From positions 761,102 through 825,101 of the forward strand of contig NW_003314304.1 in NCBI RefSeq assembly GCF_000143415.4: a stretch of DNA of 64,000 nucleotides, written 5' to 3'. The notes under the pieces were generated by a model that saw only the letters and a program-made list of their open reading frames with translations, had not been told where the DNA came from and searched no databases. Shown piece by piece: positions 8,757 to 20,012 of the stretch (its first letter is position 1; every line of letters starts with the position of its first letter). Made by a program: the position numbers and the translations under genes. This DNA comes from Selaginella moellendorffii. Lineage: Eukaryota; Streptophyta; Lycopodiopsida; Selaginellales; Selaginellaceae.

Positions 8757-10376
8757 ATGGGAGCGAAGGAGAGCAAGCCTCCTCTTTCTCGCAGGAGAAC
8801 TCGCTCGTCCAGCGCAAAGGAGAAAGAGAATGCTCCAGAGAGTAGTCAGCAAGTAGTAGACGATCATGGTGGGAGTCCAAGCAAAAAGCCAAAGCTTTCT
8901 CAAGATGATCAAGACATGGCGCTGGCAAGAGCGGTGGAAGCCATATCTGAGGAGGAAAATGCAGCAGCTCAAGTAGCCAGCGATGGATCCATGGAGCAAG
9001 AAGCTTTAACAGCGGCAAATTCTAGCCTGGAAGTTCTCGTCACACTTCCAAATGCAAAGGTTTATCTCATGGATCACGATCAGGCTGGATCGGAAAGTGT
9101 TCTTCTCGCGTCTGGAGATCTTAGCGTCATAAGGATCGTCCAGAACGGTAAAGTGGTCGCAGCCATCGTCAAGCTTGGAGACGAGCTCCAGTGGCCGCTG
9201 GCGAAGGACGCTCCAGTCTTGAAGCTCAGCGAGAGTCACTACATTTTTAGCTTGAGACTGCCAGTAACTGTGGAGGAGGATGAAGATGAGGATCAACCTT
9301 CCAGCGAAGGGAAAGAGGAGGTCTCGTTTAAGTCAAGCGCGGAAGTTCTCAACTATGGTGTCACTCTCCCTGGAGATGCGAGCCAGGAGCTTCTCAAGGA
9401 GCTGGATTTGGCCCTCGAAAGCTATAGCTCGCTGGTGCCAGTTCCAGCGCTCCTGAAAGATCAAGACGAGGAGCTCGTGGAGATGGTGCAAGATGACGGT
9501 AATCAAGGAATCGCTGGAGTGAAGCTCACAACGAAGAAGAAGAACTACTACTTGGAGCAACTGGCTCCCAACGCCGATGACTATCAAAGCGCGATCGCAA
9601 AGGCGATTGCCAGTGGCTCGGGGCATATCGTGCGAGGAATTCTCTGGGTGAGCGAACTAATCGCGACGCAGATCGAGCGCAGTGGATTGTTGATGCAGCA
9701 GCACATCAAACCGAAAAAGAAGCCGTCAAAGATCAGCCCCAAGACAATGAAGAACATCCGGACGTAAGTTCTTGCGTTTACTAGCTTTGACTAGTTTTTT
9801 TACTGGCTCTTTGACTAGTGCCAAGCAAATCTCAAGGATGACTGAGACGCTCGCGAGTGGTCTTCTCTCTGGAGTTGTCACTGCCACTGAATCGATCACT
9901 TCCTCTGTGCTGAAAACTAAGCCAGGGGCTGCATTGATCGGGCTGTTGCGTGGAGAAGCCGCGATTGCCACTTTGGATGCCTTTGGTAAGCCAAGTTCTT
10001 CGCAATCTCTCCCAGAAAATGAATGATCACATTGTATGTGAGATCACAGTGAAAGTTTTCGATGCTTTGGAGCTGGCTGGGAAGAACGTCATGTCGCGAA
10101 CAACTCTAGTAACTTGCCAAGTCGTATCACACAGGTAGATTGATCACTGTTGTGCTTAATTGAATCAAGAGAAATTTTTGTTCTAGATACGGAGACGAGG
10201 CTGCCGCATTGACAAAAGAGGGGCTTTCAACCGCAGGCCATGTCGTCACTACTGCATGGAAAATCTCAAAAATTAGAACAGCCATGAATCCAGTGAAGGC
10301 TTCCACAAATCCAGTCTCACTCAAAGCCGCCGCCATCGCCGCCGCTGAACAGCTCAAAGGCAAGAAGACCATGTAA
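8757..10376 (+). CDS. senescence/dehydration-associated protein, ERD7-like
   Basis: Four exons (8757-9763, 9819-9985, 10050-10134, 10187-10376) join to 483 codons in phase. The start at 8757 gives MGAKESKPPLSRRRTRSSS; the MGAK start might be N-myristoylated. The N-terminal part is a basic, Ser-rich leader. It is followed by a globular domain (VLVTLPNAKVYLMDHDQAGS) and the C-terminal senescence domain with its small-residue helices (GIAGVKLTTKKKNYYLEQLA, SGLLSGVVTATESITSS, GAALIGLLRGEAAI). ERD7-type proteins are plant stress- and senescence-induced, lipid-binding proteins related to the spartin C-terminal region. The GPN3 start codon lies 117 bases after the stop on the same strand. A broken inverted copy lies at 27874-29423. 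Confidence 0.88.
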
Positions 10377-10492
10377 CTCCCAGTTAAATTCTAACCGTCC
10401 GATGGATGTTAACTTAACCCTAATTTGAAAAAACTGTCAATGAATATACCGAGTATATTTCTCGAGGTTTAGGGTTCTTAGGCATTTTGGAA

Positions 10493-11791
10493 ATGACTCG
10501 CTACGCGCAGCTCGTGATCGGGCCGGCGGGCAGCGGCAAGGTGAGTGAGATTTTGCGTTTCCTGTGCTCAATCTCTGATCTCGATCTTGCAGTCGACGTA
10601 TTGCTACCATTTGCAGCAGCATTGCAACACGATCGGGCGGAACCTGGATGTGATCAATCTCGATCCAGCGGCGGAGGATTTCAAATACGCGGTTGCTGCA
10701 GGTCTGTAAGGATTTCAGTGTTGCAAAGATTTTAGTTTGGATCCATTTTTCATCAGATATAAGAGAGCTTGTTCCTCTGGAGGATGTGATGGAAGAATTT
10801 AACTATGGACCAAACGGAGGCCTCATCTATTGCATGGAGTAAGATTTCAGTAGAGCTTTCGTGGTGTTAGTTTCTACTCAAGGATTCCTGGCTGACCACT
10901 TCTAGTGTAGATATCTTGAAGAAAATATGGACGACTGGCTTGCGGAGAAACTAGAAGACTATATCGACGATGACTACGTTGTCTTCGACTGTCCAGGTTT
11001 GTGGTAGTTTCTCTTCACTAGTTTTAGTTGTAGTGATTACACAGGTCAGATTGAGCTCTACACACACATCCCCGTGTTTAAAAGCCTCGTCGAGCAACTT
11101 AAGCGCTGGGATTTTAATCTGTGCGCTGTCTACCTCCTTGATTCTCAGGTAGCTCTACTCGGATTGATTTGGTGTATGACAGACAGAAGTTTGCTTTTGT
11201 TCTTGTGCAGTTTGTTTCTGATGTGACCAAGTATATAAGTGGATGCCTGTCGTCCTTGTCTGCTATGGTCCAACTCGAGCTTCCTCATGTGAATGTCCTC
11301 ACGAAGATGGATCTCGTGGCTAAGAAAAAAGACATCGAAGAGTACGTGCTACCTATCCAGTATACTTACTTCGTTTTCACAATTTTGTGTGTAGCTACCT
11401 TGACCCTGATCCGGTTTTCTTACTGTCGGAGATGAATGCAAATACCGCTCCACGATACGGAAAGCTCAACGCCGCACTCGCAGAATTGGTTTCTTTTTCC
11501 CCACGAGTTTTGTAATTACTTACAACTTCTGCTTCCGGCAGATTGACGATTACAGGATGGTCAACTTCGTACCTCTGGACGTCACAAGCGAAGACAGGTA
11601 CGCCATTTCTTTACCAGTGGGAGTTGTGTGATTGAATGGCTCCTTGCAGTTTGCAGTATCTTCTCTCCACTATCGACAATGCGATTCAGTATGGAGAGAA
11701 CAGTGAAGTCAAGATAAAGGACTACGATCCTGATATCGGCGATGGCATGTCGTTCAACATGGATGCTGATATCGAGACGGATAACTTCTAA
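10493..11791 (+). CDS. GPN3: GPN-loop GTPase 3
   Basis: Nine exons (10493-10540, 10593-10701, 10757-10838, 10911-10996, 11045-11148, 11211-11341, 11395-11488, 11542-11597, 11650-11791) give 284 codons in phase, matching the roughly 284-residue length of eukaryotic GPN3. Seen motifs are the P-loop (GPAGSGKSTYC, spanning exons 1-2), the diagnostic Gly-Pro-Asn loop ([15 protein letters not shown]), the DCPGQIELY switch, and the TKMD guanine-specificity motif. GPN GTPases act in cytoplasmic assembly and nuclear import of RNA polymerase II. The 3' end is acidic ([16 protein letters not shown]). The stop codon lies 31 bp from the stop of the convergent PPR gene. An inactivated copy is at 26481-27755. 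Confidence 0.93.
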
Positions 11792-11822
11792 CTTCTAGTA
11801 GTATGTAACATACTTTCCGGTG

Positions 11823-13757
11823 CTAATTCAGTTTCGAAATGTTGTATAGCAGTACATAGGCCGCAGAATTTCGGGGTTCTGCATCCAACAGCTGCTTTGC
11901 TGCTAGAGCACCATATTCCTTGTCAGTGTGGACCTCACAAGCACCAAGTAGGCTCCTCCAGGCTGAAGCATCAGGTTGAACCGGCATGGCAGACATGAAG
12001 CTTGCAGCTTGCTTCACCCGGCCGGACTTGGCGAGCAAGTTGACCATGCATCCGTAGTGCTCGGGAGTTGGCTCTAGATGGTGGTCTCCCTGCATGGAGA
12101 GAAAGTAGCTCCATCCTTCGTCGGCCAGTCCGGCATGAGAGCAGGCATGAAGAACAGAAGTGAACGTAACAATATTCGGCAGCACGCCGTCCTGATTCAT
12201 CGTCCAGAACAGGTTGCGAGCTCTGTCTTCTTCGCCGTTACGTGCATAAGCCGCAACAATTGAAGACCAGGAAACAACGTTTTTACTTGCGACACTCTCG
12301 AAAGCAGTTTGAGCAGCCTCCAAGTTTCCACAGCCTCCATACAGACATATAAGAGAGTTTTGTACGACGTCCGAGCAGCATCCAGTGGCAAGACTGCGAG
12401 AGTGGACTTCCCGGCCCGTGGTAAAGTCACCAAAGTTGGCACAGACAGCAAGAACAGTACCGTAAGTAACGTCGCTTGCTTTTATCCCTTCTTGATTCAT
12501 TCTGTGGTATATTTGCAGGGCCTCGAGATTTAGATCCTCCTGTGCGTTGGCTACTATCATGGTGTTCCAGGTGATCACGTTGGTAGTGCGGTTTGTTGCC
12601 TCGATAAACACTCTCGTCGCGTTTTCGAGGCTTCCACACTTGGCATACATGTTGATGAGCGCGTTGACGACGGACGTGTGGGACAGGTATCCTCTAGCAG
12701 CAGCTTCTCTGTGGAGTGACGATCCCCTTTCCATTTTGCAGGTGCTCGAACAAGAGTCCAGGAGAGTGATGAGCGTGACATCGTTGGGGCGCATTTGATT
12801 CTCCACCATCTCCAGGTACAATGCAAACGCTTTCTCCTCGCAATGGTTCTGTGCATACGCTCCGATCATTGCATTCCAGCAAACAATGTCTTTGTCCATT
12901 ATCCGATCAAACACCTGCCTTGCGTCGTCTACAGCCTCGCATTTTCCGTAGAAGCTCACCACTGCAGTTCCCACAAACACATCTGTCTCTACTCCACTTG
13001 CAACTATCCTCTCGTGAATTGTCTTTCCTTCTACCAATGTTCTCAGGCTCGCACAAGCCTCCAGGACGCTAATGAGCGTCACTGCATCGGGCCTGGAAAA
13101 CTCTTGTTCCATTCTTCTGTATAACTGAAGAGCTTCTAGAGGATACCCTGCGTGGGCATACGCAGAGATAATTATTGTCCATGACACAACATCTCTGAAA
13201 ACCATTCTCTCGAAAACCAGCCTTGCTTCGTCCAGACTGTCACAAGTTGTATACATGTTTAGAAGTGCATTGCCTGTTATTATATCAGTCTCTAGTCCTT
13301 TAGCTCTAACTCTCTCGTGAATTTTCTTCCCCAGACTCAAATCCCCAGTCACAGAACAGGCACCAAGAAGGCTGATGAAGGTGATTTTGTTGGCTTCGGT
13401 GCCTTCGAGATCCATGAACTTCAAAAGCTCCAGGCCTTCGCTGGCCTCACCATTCTGGACAAGAAGTGAAATGAGTATCGTCCAGGAGAACACGTTCCGC
13501 TGGTGGATCCCTCGGAAAGCAGCTCGAGCGTCGTCCAGGCTTCCACACCTTCCATACATTTGCACCAAGAGATTTCCCAGGTACGTATCCCCGTCGAGAC
13601 CATTAGAGATCATCTGTGAGTGAACCCGTCTGCCATCCGCGAGTGACTTGGAGTTTCCATACTGCTTGAGAAGAGCTTCGTATGTGTCTATCATCTCCTT
13701 CCTCCTCCATCTGGAATCTGCCGTGAGAGTTAGAGTTCCCGGAGTTACTGCATTCAT
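11823..13757 (-). CDS. PLS-class pentatricopeptide repeat protein
   Basis: Intronless frame of 644 residues from the ATG at 13757. It has P, L and S repeats in the usual order (YLGNLLVQMYGRCGSLDDAR, NVFSWTILISLLVQNGEASE, EANKITFISLLGACSVTGDL and so on), followed by an E1-like region (YGCMVNLLAKSGRVKQAASF, WRSLLGACEVHTDKEYG) that ends in AYVLLYNISKLN. E+ and DYW domains are absent. It is expected to bind a specific organellar transcript, with editing activity supplied by another protein. It is convergent with GPN3 (31 bp between stops). A deleted, frameshifted duplicate is at 24890-26444; this copy is the intact parent or sister. Confidence 0.92.
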   Translation of the reverse strand: MNAVTPGTLTLTADSRWRRKEMIDTYEALLKQYGNSKSLADGRRVHSQMISNGLDGDTYLGNLLVQMYGRCGSLDDARAAFRGIHQRNVFSWTILISLLVQNGEASEGLELLKFMDLEGTEANKITFISLLGACSVTGDLSLGKKIHERVRAKGLETDIITGNALLNMYTTCDSLDEARLVFERMVFRDVVSWTIIISAYAHAGYPLEALQLYRRMEQEFSRPDAVTLISVLEACASLRTLVEGKTIHERIVASGVETDVFVGTAVVSFYGKCEAVDDARQVFDRIMDKDIVCWNAMIGAYAQNHCEEKAFALYLEMVENQMRPNDVTLITLLDSCSSTCKMERGSSLHREAAARGYLSHTSVVNALINMYAKCGSLENATRVFIEATNRTTNVITWNTMIVANAQEDLNLEALQIYHRMNQEGIKASDVTYGTVLAVCANFGDFTTGREVHSRSLATGCCSDVVQNSLICLYGGCGNLEAAQTAFESVASKNVVSWSSIVAAYARNGEEDRARNLFWTMNQDGVLPNIVTFTSVLHACSHAGLADEGWSYFLSMQGDHHLEPTPEHYGCMVNLLAKSGRVKQAASFMSAMPVQPDASAWRSLLGACEVHTDKEYGALAAKQLLDAEPRNSAAYVLLYNISKLN

Positions 13758-14019
13758 TCTTAACTTCTAAGCCCGGCCTGGAGTTTTCTCCCCGCTATTC
13801 GTATATTCCGTCGAAGAACATTTCCAGGCCTGGAGTTGGAATGCCCCTTTCTTGATGCATGCACGTTTGTTTTGTGAGCAAGCTTTGTCCAATTGCATTG
13901 GCCACTATAAACCACAAAAGCCTGTCAGCCTGTCGACTCATAATTGTCGTTTTTGCCTTTATTTTTCTCTTTTGTAAGGACTGGAGCTGAGAAGCCGAAA
14001 CACTCTATCAATCTCAAGG

Positions 14020-14912
14020 ATGAAGTTCGTCGTTACTCTGTTCGCCGCTCTGCATTTCCTATCTACAGCTCGGGGCCAGAGCTTGCACCATGAGGAGCTC
14101 GTTTCTGCGAGAGATCCGTCGACGACCACTCTCAGTCGCTACTGTTCGAGCTTCCAGTTCAATGCCGAGGTGAACAACTTTGTTAATGGCTGGCTTGTCC
14201 CTGGGGAGTGCGTGAGTCGCATCAAGAGATACATTGAGAAGGGACAGTATGCTGCTGACGTTGAGGCCGTGATCAACCAAGCTCGAATTTATGTCAAGAA
14301 TCTCACGGTCACCAACGAGGCGAAGAAGGCTTGGGTGCTAGACATCGACGAGACTTCCCTGTCGAATGTTCCTTACTATCGGACTCACAGCTATGGGTAA
14401 GCATTGCAAGAGTTAGTTCCTTGGACTCATTGTTTTCGATGCAGTGCTACGAAATTCAATGCCACGGAATTTAACGCTTGGGTGGATCAAGCTAGCGCTG
14501 CAGCGCTCGCTCCGACACTTTCTCTCGTCAAGGAGCTCGTGAGCTTGCGCTGGAATGTCATCTTTATCACTGGAAGGCCCGAGTCTCAGCGCCAAGTCAC
14601 GGTCAAGAACTTAAAGGCCGCGGGATACAAAGGCTGGACAAAACTCCTCCTCAAGTAAGCAAAGCAAAGAAAAGAAAAGCAGAGTTTTCCATCTCCATTT
14701 CCTGGAGCTGAGCAATTTGTTGTTGCAGGAGTGCTGCTCAAACCAATGCTCGGATGACCGCAATGGCTTACAAGAGCAGCTTGAGGGAGGGACTTGTGAA
14801 AGATGGGTATGAGATTTGGGGGAACATTGGTGACCAGTGGAGTGACATTTCTGGATCTGCTGCTGGTAACAAAGTCTTCAAGCTTCCCAATCCTCTTTAC
14901 TTCATCCCGTGA
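14020..14912 (+). CDS. class-B acid phosphatase / vegetative storage protein-like (HAD)
   Basis: Three exons (14020-14396, 14445-14654, 14729-14912) give 257 codons in phase. A signal peptide (MKFVVTLFAALHFLSTARG) directs secretion or vacuolar delivery. The plant acid phosphatase (HAD class IIIB) signature is complete: motif I with the nucleophile (WVLDIDETSLSN), a Thr-Gly motif II (VIFITGRPESQR), motif III Lys in the KxW region, and motif IV (GNIGDQWSDISGS). The tail KLPNPLYFIP is typical of the family. It probably releases phosphate from small esters in vacuole or apoplast. The putative upstream TATA-like TATAAACC lies at 13906-13913. A decayed tandem copy follows at 15060. Confidence 0.92.
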
Positions 14913-15059
14913 CCAATAGCAGTGGCACAACCGTTGACATCAAATTAAAAACTTTAGACTTGTGTTGATTTATACGGTGCTGATGTGTTTAATACATTAT
15001 GAAGAAACGTTTATATTTAGTTAAGAAAAGCTTGTCACTCCCTAGCTCGCTGTTGTCAC

Positions 15060-15610
15060 ATTTTTAATCTTTGATCTTGCGCCAGGAGCTTGAATCCTAC
15101 ACAGCTCCTTCATGTCACTCTTGATCGCCATTGTTCTAGTTTCCAGTTCATTTGCAATGGCTGGCTCGTTCCTCGCGAGTCTGTCAGTCGGATCAAGCGA
15201 TACATCGACCGACGACGACATGAGACGGTACAATGCTGATACCAATGCTGTGATTCAGCAAGCTCGAGCCTACATGAGGAGTCTCACTGTTACGAACGAA
15301 ACTGCGAAGGCGTGGACGTTTGATATTGATGAGACGGCCTTGTCGAATGTTATAGAGCTCAGAGGTAAGAACTTAATTGGAAAAAATTGTTTTTGTTGTC
15401 TAGAGCTTGGAAACTATGCTCCAGTGCTGCGAAGTTTAATGTCACTGCGTTCATTGCTTGGATCCAAGAGGGTCGCGCTACAGGAATCTCTCCAACTTTA
15501 TCCGTCTTCAACTGGAATGTCATCTCTATCACTGAAAGGATTGAATCCCAGAGTGATATCACAGTGAAGAAGAACAGCAAATACAAGAGCTGCCTCGGTG
15601 ACTCTTGAAT
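15060..15610 (+). pseudogene. decayed tandem copy of the acid phosphatase
   Basis: Fragments align by eye with the gene just upstream: the NGWLV-E-VSRIKRYI segment, then AVIQQARAYMRSLTVTNE, the motif-I block (WTFDIDETALSN) and, beyond an intron-like stretch, AAKFNVTAFIAWI and NVISITER. These pieces lie in different frames, the signal peptide is missing, the Arg of the GRPE motif region is altered and motif IV is absent. The nucleophile Asp pair survives. I read it as an old tandem duplicate that has lost its ends and frame. Confidence 0.75.
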
Positions 15611-15839
15611 CGTGAAGAAAAATAAAAGCTATAAACTCTTTCTTTAATGTTAGAGAAAGTCATATTAATTTCAAGGTGTATAATCCTTTGTATGAAAGAA
15701 GTTCTATTTTTCAACCCCCATGTGACTGCAACAAAATCTATTCCATACTTATGAGGAAATTAAAACGTTAAGGGTTCTACCACATCAGACTATAGTATCA
15801 AAATTAAAAACATAACCATATAGTATACATTACAAACCT

Positions 15840-17056
15840 CTTATCTTCCCCAGTTCCTCTCCTCGTTAATTCAAAGAACCATTTAAACTCTTCCAGGTAA
15901 TCCATAAAACCCCTGATCCCAGAGTGAGGTGTGAAAACCGGGTGATCTGAAGAACACACATCAAAGTCAACAAAGAAACGAACAAGAGAGTTTTGCAACA
16001 AAACTCAAACCTGTAAAACTCCTTCTGCAAATGGTGCTCGTATGGAACACTTCCACAGAAAATGTTCTTGCATAACACTTCTGGATTGACCGTTTGCAAC
16101 ACTCTCTGAAGGAAGCCCTATGCACATCTGAAGGTATACTCTGCTCATCCATATTAAGCTGTCCAGCAAGCACTAGTTCTTGGGTAGCCTCTCGACACCC
16201 TTGCATCAGTGCCGAATCCGTCACCTGCTATTCAACGAGTGAGAAATTACAAGTGTATGGCTAGAGTGCATGCCTCATAATGCGCAAGTATGGTCCTGTA
16301 AAACTTAAAAAGGAGAAAGAACCAAGGTTACAATGCTATGCTTCGACAATTGTCAATGACAGCTAGGATCCTGAAAATTGTGGAACTTGAGCCAGGCATT
16401 CCACAGCTCATTTGACTCCTCTTCAGTGATTGCACCGCAATGAGGGCCTGCATGCCACACATCACCACCTGAATTAAAGAATACAAAACACACCTCAACA
16501 GTATCTGATTTGCATCGCACCACGTTATTCTCTTAAACTGTGGTAGTTCTTCTACTCCAAATGCAGACACCAAATGTTAGGAACTATGCCTCCTCGACCT
16601 TCCTGGAAAGGTTTCAATGCTCTCCACAGGGTCAAATTGTGATTGAATCCAGCTTGGGCTTCGTCAACGAGAAGAAGCCTCAGCGGTCCGTCAGGGACAA
16701 AGAGATTCCGCAAAACCCCCTCTGCAACTTCAAAGTCAATACAAATCTAAGGACATATGCCACGGTCACCATCATAGATAGATACGAACAGCTCGTTGAA
16801 GGTAGAAGCGTTGATGGTGGCAAGATTGACATAATAAATTTCTTTCCAAATGCCGCTAGCTCTTGCCTGCGACTCCGTCAGCTGCAACAATGACGTCTTC
16901 CCACTCTGAAGAGGAGCGCGAATCAGTACAGACGCTGCTGACTGAACGAGTTCCAGTAGCTTAGTTACGGTAGAGGTTCTTTGTGCATGCCAGCGGTAGA
17001 CTCTGTCCTCATTCCGCACCCCGACACTGGCAAAAGTTTGAATAACAGGCTTCTCC
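15840..17056 (-). pseudogene. broken Crinkler-like P-loop NTPase plus nuclease-like domain
   Basis: Several minus-strand exon-like blocks line up in order. First is a Walker A block (SVLIRAPLQSGKTSLLQL) near 16950, then WKEIYYVNLA, a Walker B block (LRLLLVDEAQAG) near 16650, GGDVWHAGPHCGAITEEE near 16430, NPEVLCKNIFCGSVPYEHH near 16060, and finally GFMDYLEEFKWFFELTRRG near 15880. The order resembles the eukaryotic CRN/Crinkler-type effectors described with an NTPase module followed by a restriction-endonuclease-fold module. A TAG lies in frame between Walker A and B (near 16745), no upstream header exon was found between 17060 and 17600, and blocks are in different frames. Family placement is from memory of motif style and is tentative. 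Confidence 0.5.
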
Positions 17057-17059
17057 ACT

Positions 17060-17615
17060 ACAGCAAAACATCAGAGTAACAGAGCGTCAAGTAACACGTA
17101 CAAGATCGCCACACACAAGATAGAAGACATCCCCCGCAAACAACACCAAAAAACGCAACCAGTACCATGCCAGCAACCCACTAATGAGCAACCAGAGATC
17201 TGTAAGCCAGCTAGAAAAACATGGGCAGCAACGACTGACTAAAGGCGTGTCAGTCAAATAACAAGAGATGCAATAGGATTAGCTTTACGAAGATAGTCAC
17301 ACAACAAGGGAACGTAAAGGATTAGCTATAATCATGAGGAAGAGTGACGCTTCAAGATGCTCTTCTTTCCTATGCAGGCATTCATTGTCCATCCAGTATT
17401 GAAGATGAGGACCTCCTCATGCCAGTCTTTTCTCCACTGCCTTGTCAATCTCCTGTTCTATGGCCTTGACTTGTGCAGAAACTCCTCCTGGATCTATGGG
17501 CTCAAAACCATTAAAAGGTTGACGGGTTTATGTCGATGAGAAATGAGCTTTTTGTTCAAGTGTTATTGTTAATCAAAGTTTTATATATTTCAGATTTTTG
17601 AACAAGAAAAAGAGT
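17060..17615. other. intergenic, no recognised feature
   Basis: This stretch lies between the NTPase remnant and the PPR stop codon. It has no frame resembling a known protein and may hold lost 5' exons of the NTPase remnant. Confidence 0.4.
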
Positions 17616-20012
17616 TTAGCCATTCTGGGTGATCCTGGATGCAGCACGCAAGCTCTCCAGAGCAACCGCATCAGCCTCATAAGGCATGCAGTCTTTCAGC
17701 TCCACCGCATCGCCCACTCGCCCAGCTCTTCCCAAGACGTCGATCAAACACACGTAGTGCTCTCTCGCCGGCACCATCCCAAAATCGCACACCATGGAGC
17801 TCAAGCACTCGCAGGCTGCCGCTAGCTGACCGCTCTGGCTGCACGAGTAAAGAATGGTGATGAAAGTTATGTCGTCTGGAACAAATCCTTCTACCTGCAT
17901 TTGCCGAGAGAGGAAGATGGCATCCCGGAAGAGCCCCTGCTTCGCGTAAGCCGAGACGATGGCGTTCCAGGACACGGCATCCTTGCAGGGAATCGATGAG
18001 AACACCCGGCTTGCATCGGCCACCCGGCTACACTTCGCGTAGAGGCTGGCCGCCGCGTTTAAGACCGTCGTGTTTTGAGCGTAGGGACCGGCGAGGACGA
18101 GAGCATGGATCCGCCTGCCTTGCTCGTGTGCTCCCACGGTCGCGCAGGCACGCAGGACGCTCGTGAGAGTGGTGGCGTTCGGCTTTACACCTTCCAAGTT
18201 CATGAGCTCGAAGGTCTTGATGGCTTCCCAGTGCTGACCATATGCCGCAATCAAGGCACTCCAGGAGATCACGCTGGGCCTCGAGATCCCGAGGAAAACT
18301 TCCCTGGCCTCATCCGGGTGTCCTGCTTTGCCATAAGCGGTCATGACGGCATTGGCTGCGACCATTCTCTGCTCTAACCCGGAGGCGAGGATCCGCGAAT
18401 GCACGTCCCTGACTTGAGTGGCACTGTCGCAAAAGCCGAGGACGCTGGCGAAGACGTTCTCGTCGACTTCCATGCCTTCGAGGTCCAAGTGGTGATAGAG
18501 CTCGGTAGCTTCTCGCTTCAAGCCGTGCTGTACGTATGCTCCAATCACGGAAGCCCAGGAAGAGGTCTTCAGATCCTGCCGCTGGTCATTGAAAACTTTC
18601 ACGGCATCCTCAAGGCCACCGGACTTGCTGTACATGTTGACGAGAGCGTTGTTGACTGCAGAGTCGGATTCCATTCCACCGAGACGAACGTAACCATGGA
18701 TTGAGGCTCCGACTGCGAGAGCTTCACGGCCACGGCATCCATCCAAAAGCCCCGCGAAAGTGACAGGCTGAGGTCGCACGCCTTCTAGCATCATCTCTCG
18801 ACAGAGATAGATCCCCCCTGCGAGGTCTTCACACTGAGCGTGCCCGGCAACCATGGCAGTCCAAGTGATCACGTTTCGTCTGTAGCGCATGCGGTCAAAC
18901 ACGTCCCGTGCATCGCCAAGACTGCTGCATTTTCCATACATGCTAATCAGTGAGTTTTCCATTCGAAGAGAGAAATCCAAACCAGAGCCGAGTGCAAGCC
19001 TGTGAACGTGCTTACCAGTTTCAAGGACTTCCAGGCTTGAACAGGCGTCTAGAACCGTGAGAAAGGTGATCTCGTTCGATCTCAGGCCTTCCTGGTGCAT
19101 TTTCCTCCACGTCGCGAACGCACACTCGAGCTTTCCATGCCGTGTATACGCGGCAATGACCGTCGTCCAGGTACAAACGTCGGGCTGAAAGCTCCACTCG
19201 AAGACTGCTGTTGCATCGTCGAGACTGCCACAGTCGCTGTACATGCTGATAAGACCATTGCAAACAATCTGGTCAGAGACAAAATTGGTACCAAGAAAAT
19301 GTTCGTGCAGCAGTCTACCAAACTTTAGATCCCCTGATGCAAAGCAAGCATTTAAGAGGCTGGCAAACGTCACCTCATCGGGTTTCGTCCCTTCTAGACG
19401 TGAGTATGCGTAGAGCTGAATTGCTTGCTTACCACACTCATGCTGTGCGTAGACAGTGATCATCGCGTTCCAAGAGATTAGATCCCGCTCAGGCATTCGA
19501 TCAAACGCGTTCCTTGCCTCCTCGACGCTCCCACACTTCCCATACATATAAACCAAGGAGTTACTCAGCAAAACGCTAGCGCCAAGACCACTGGAAAGAA
19601 TTCGAGCATGGATTTGCTTACCTTGGAGAGAATCTCCCAACGCAGCGCAAGCGCTCACGGCGTTGAGAAGCGTGATCTCATCGCCCTGCACACCTTCCAG
19701 ATCCATTGCTCGAAACACCCACAGCGCCTCTTTCCAGAGATCCCACTGCATGTAAACAGACATTATAATGGTCCAAGAGAAACGATTCTTCTCACGTATC
19801 GCGTCAAAGGCAGCCAGTGCCCTCTCCACACACCCGGATCTTCCATACGCCTGGACGAGCAAATTCCCGAGGAAAGTTTCCCTGTCATGGCCAGTCGAAG
19901 CCATTAATCCATGAATGCGAGCGACAGTCGCGGAAGATCCGCCAAATGCCGGCTTTCGAGCACACTGCCGAAGAATCGTTTCGTACCTTGCTACTGGTGG
20001 ATCCCCATTCAT
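17616..20012 (-). CDS. PLS-class pentatricopeptide repeat protein, long array
   Basis: Intronless frame of 798 residues from the ATG at 20012. After a short leader (MNGDPPVARYETILRQCARK), P-L-S triplets run from about residue 45 to 740 (TFLGNLLVQAYGRSGCVERA, NRFSWTIIMSVYMQWDLWKE, QGDEITLLNAVSACAALGDS and so on). The last segment (YVCLIDVLGRAGRVGDAVEL) is the start of an E1 region but the chain ends soon after (SLRAASRITQNG), without E2, E+ or DYW. No strong targeting peptide is obvious, although most such proteins act in organelles. It probably binds a long RNA site, given more than twenty repeats. Confidence 0.9.
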   Translation of the reverse strand: MNGDPPVARYETILRQCARKPAFGGSSATVARIHGLMASTGHDRETFLGNLLVQAYGRSGCVERALAAFDAIREKNRFSWTIIMSVYMQWDLWKEALWVFRAMDLEGVQGDEITLLNAVSACAALGDSLQGKQIHARILSSGLGASVLLSNSLVYMYGKCGSVEEARNAFDRMPERDLISWNAMITVYAQHECGKQAIQLYAYSRLEGTKPDEVTFASLLNACFASGDLKFGRLLHEHFLGTNFVSDQIVCNGLISMYSDCGSLDDATAVFEWSFQPDVCTWTTVIAAYTRHGKLECAFATWRKMHQEGLRSNEITFLTVLDACSSLEVLETGKHVHRLALGSGLDFSLRMENSLISMYGKCSSLGDARDVFDRMRYRRNVITWTAMVAGHAQCEDLAGGIYLCREMMLEGVRPQPVTFAGLLDGCRGREALAVGASIHGYVRLGGMESDSAVNNALVNMYSKSGGLEDAVKVFNDQRQDLKTSSWASVIGAYVQHGLKREATELYHHLDLEGMEVDENVFASVLGFCDSATQVRDVHSRILASGLEQRMVAANAVMTAYGKAGHPDEAREVFLGISRPSVISWSALIAAYGQHWEAIKTFELMNLEGVKPNATTLTSVLRACATVGAHEQGRRIHALVLAGPYAQNTTVLNAAASLYAKCSRVADASRVFSSIPCKDAVSWNAIVSAYAKQGLFRDAIFLSRQMQVEGFVPDDITFITILYSCSQSGQLAAACECLSSMVCDFGMVPAREHYVCLIDVLGRAGRVGDAVELKDCMPYEADAVALESLRAASRITQNG

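Larger units (their letters stand above)
8782..13785 (+). repeat. left arm of inverted segmental duplication
   Basis: This 5.0 kb arm carries the ERD7-like gene from codon 9 onward, GPN3 and a PPR gene. It recurs in reverse orientation at 24867-29411. The junctions are sharp: similarity starts at CTCTTTCTCGCAGG near 8782 and ends at CCGGCCTGGAGT near 13785. Introns and intergenic sequence are also shared, so DNA, not RNA, was copied. All three genes in this arm are intact. Confidence 0.9.
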
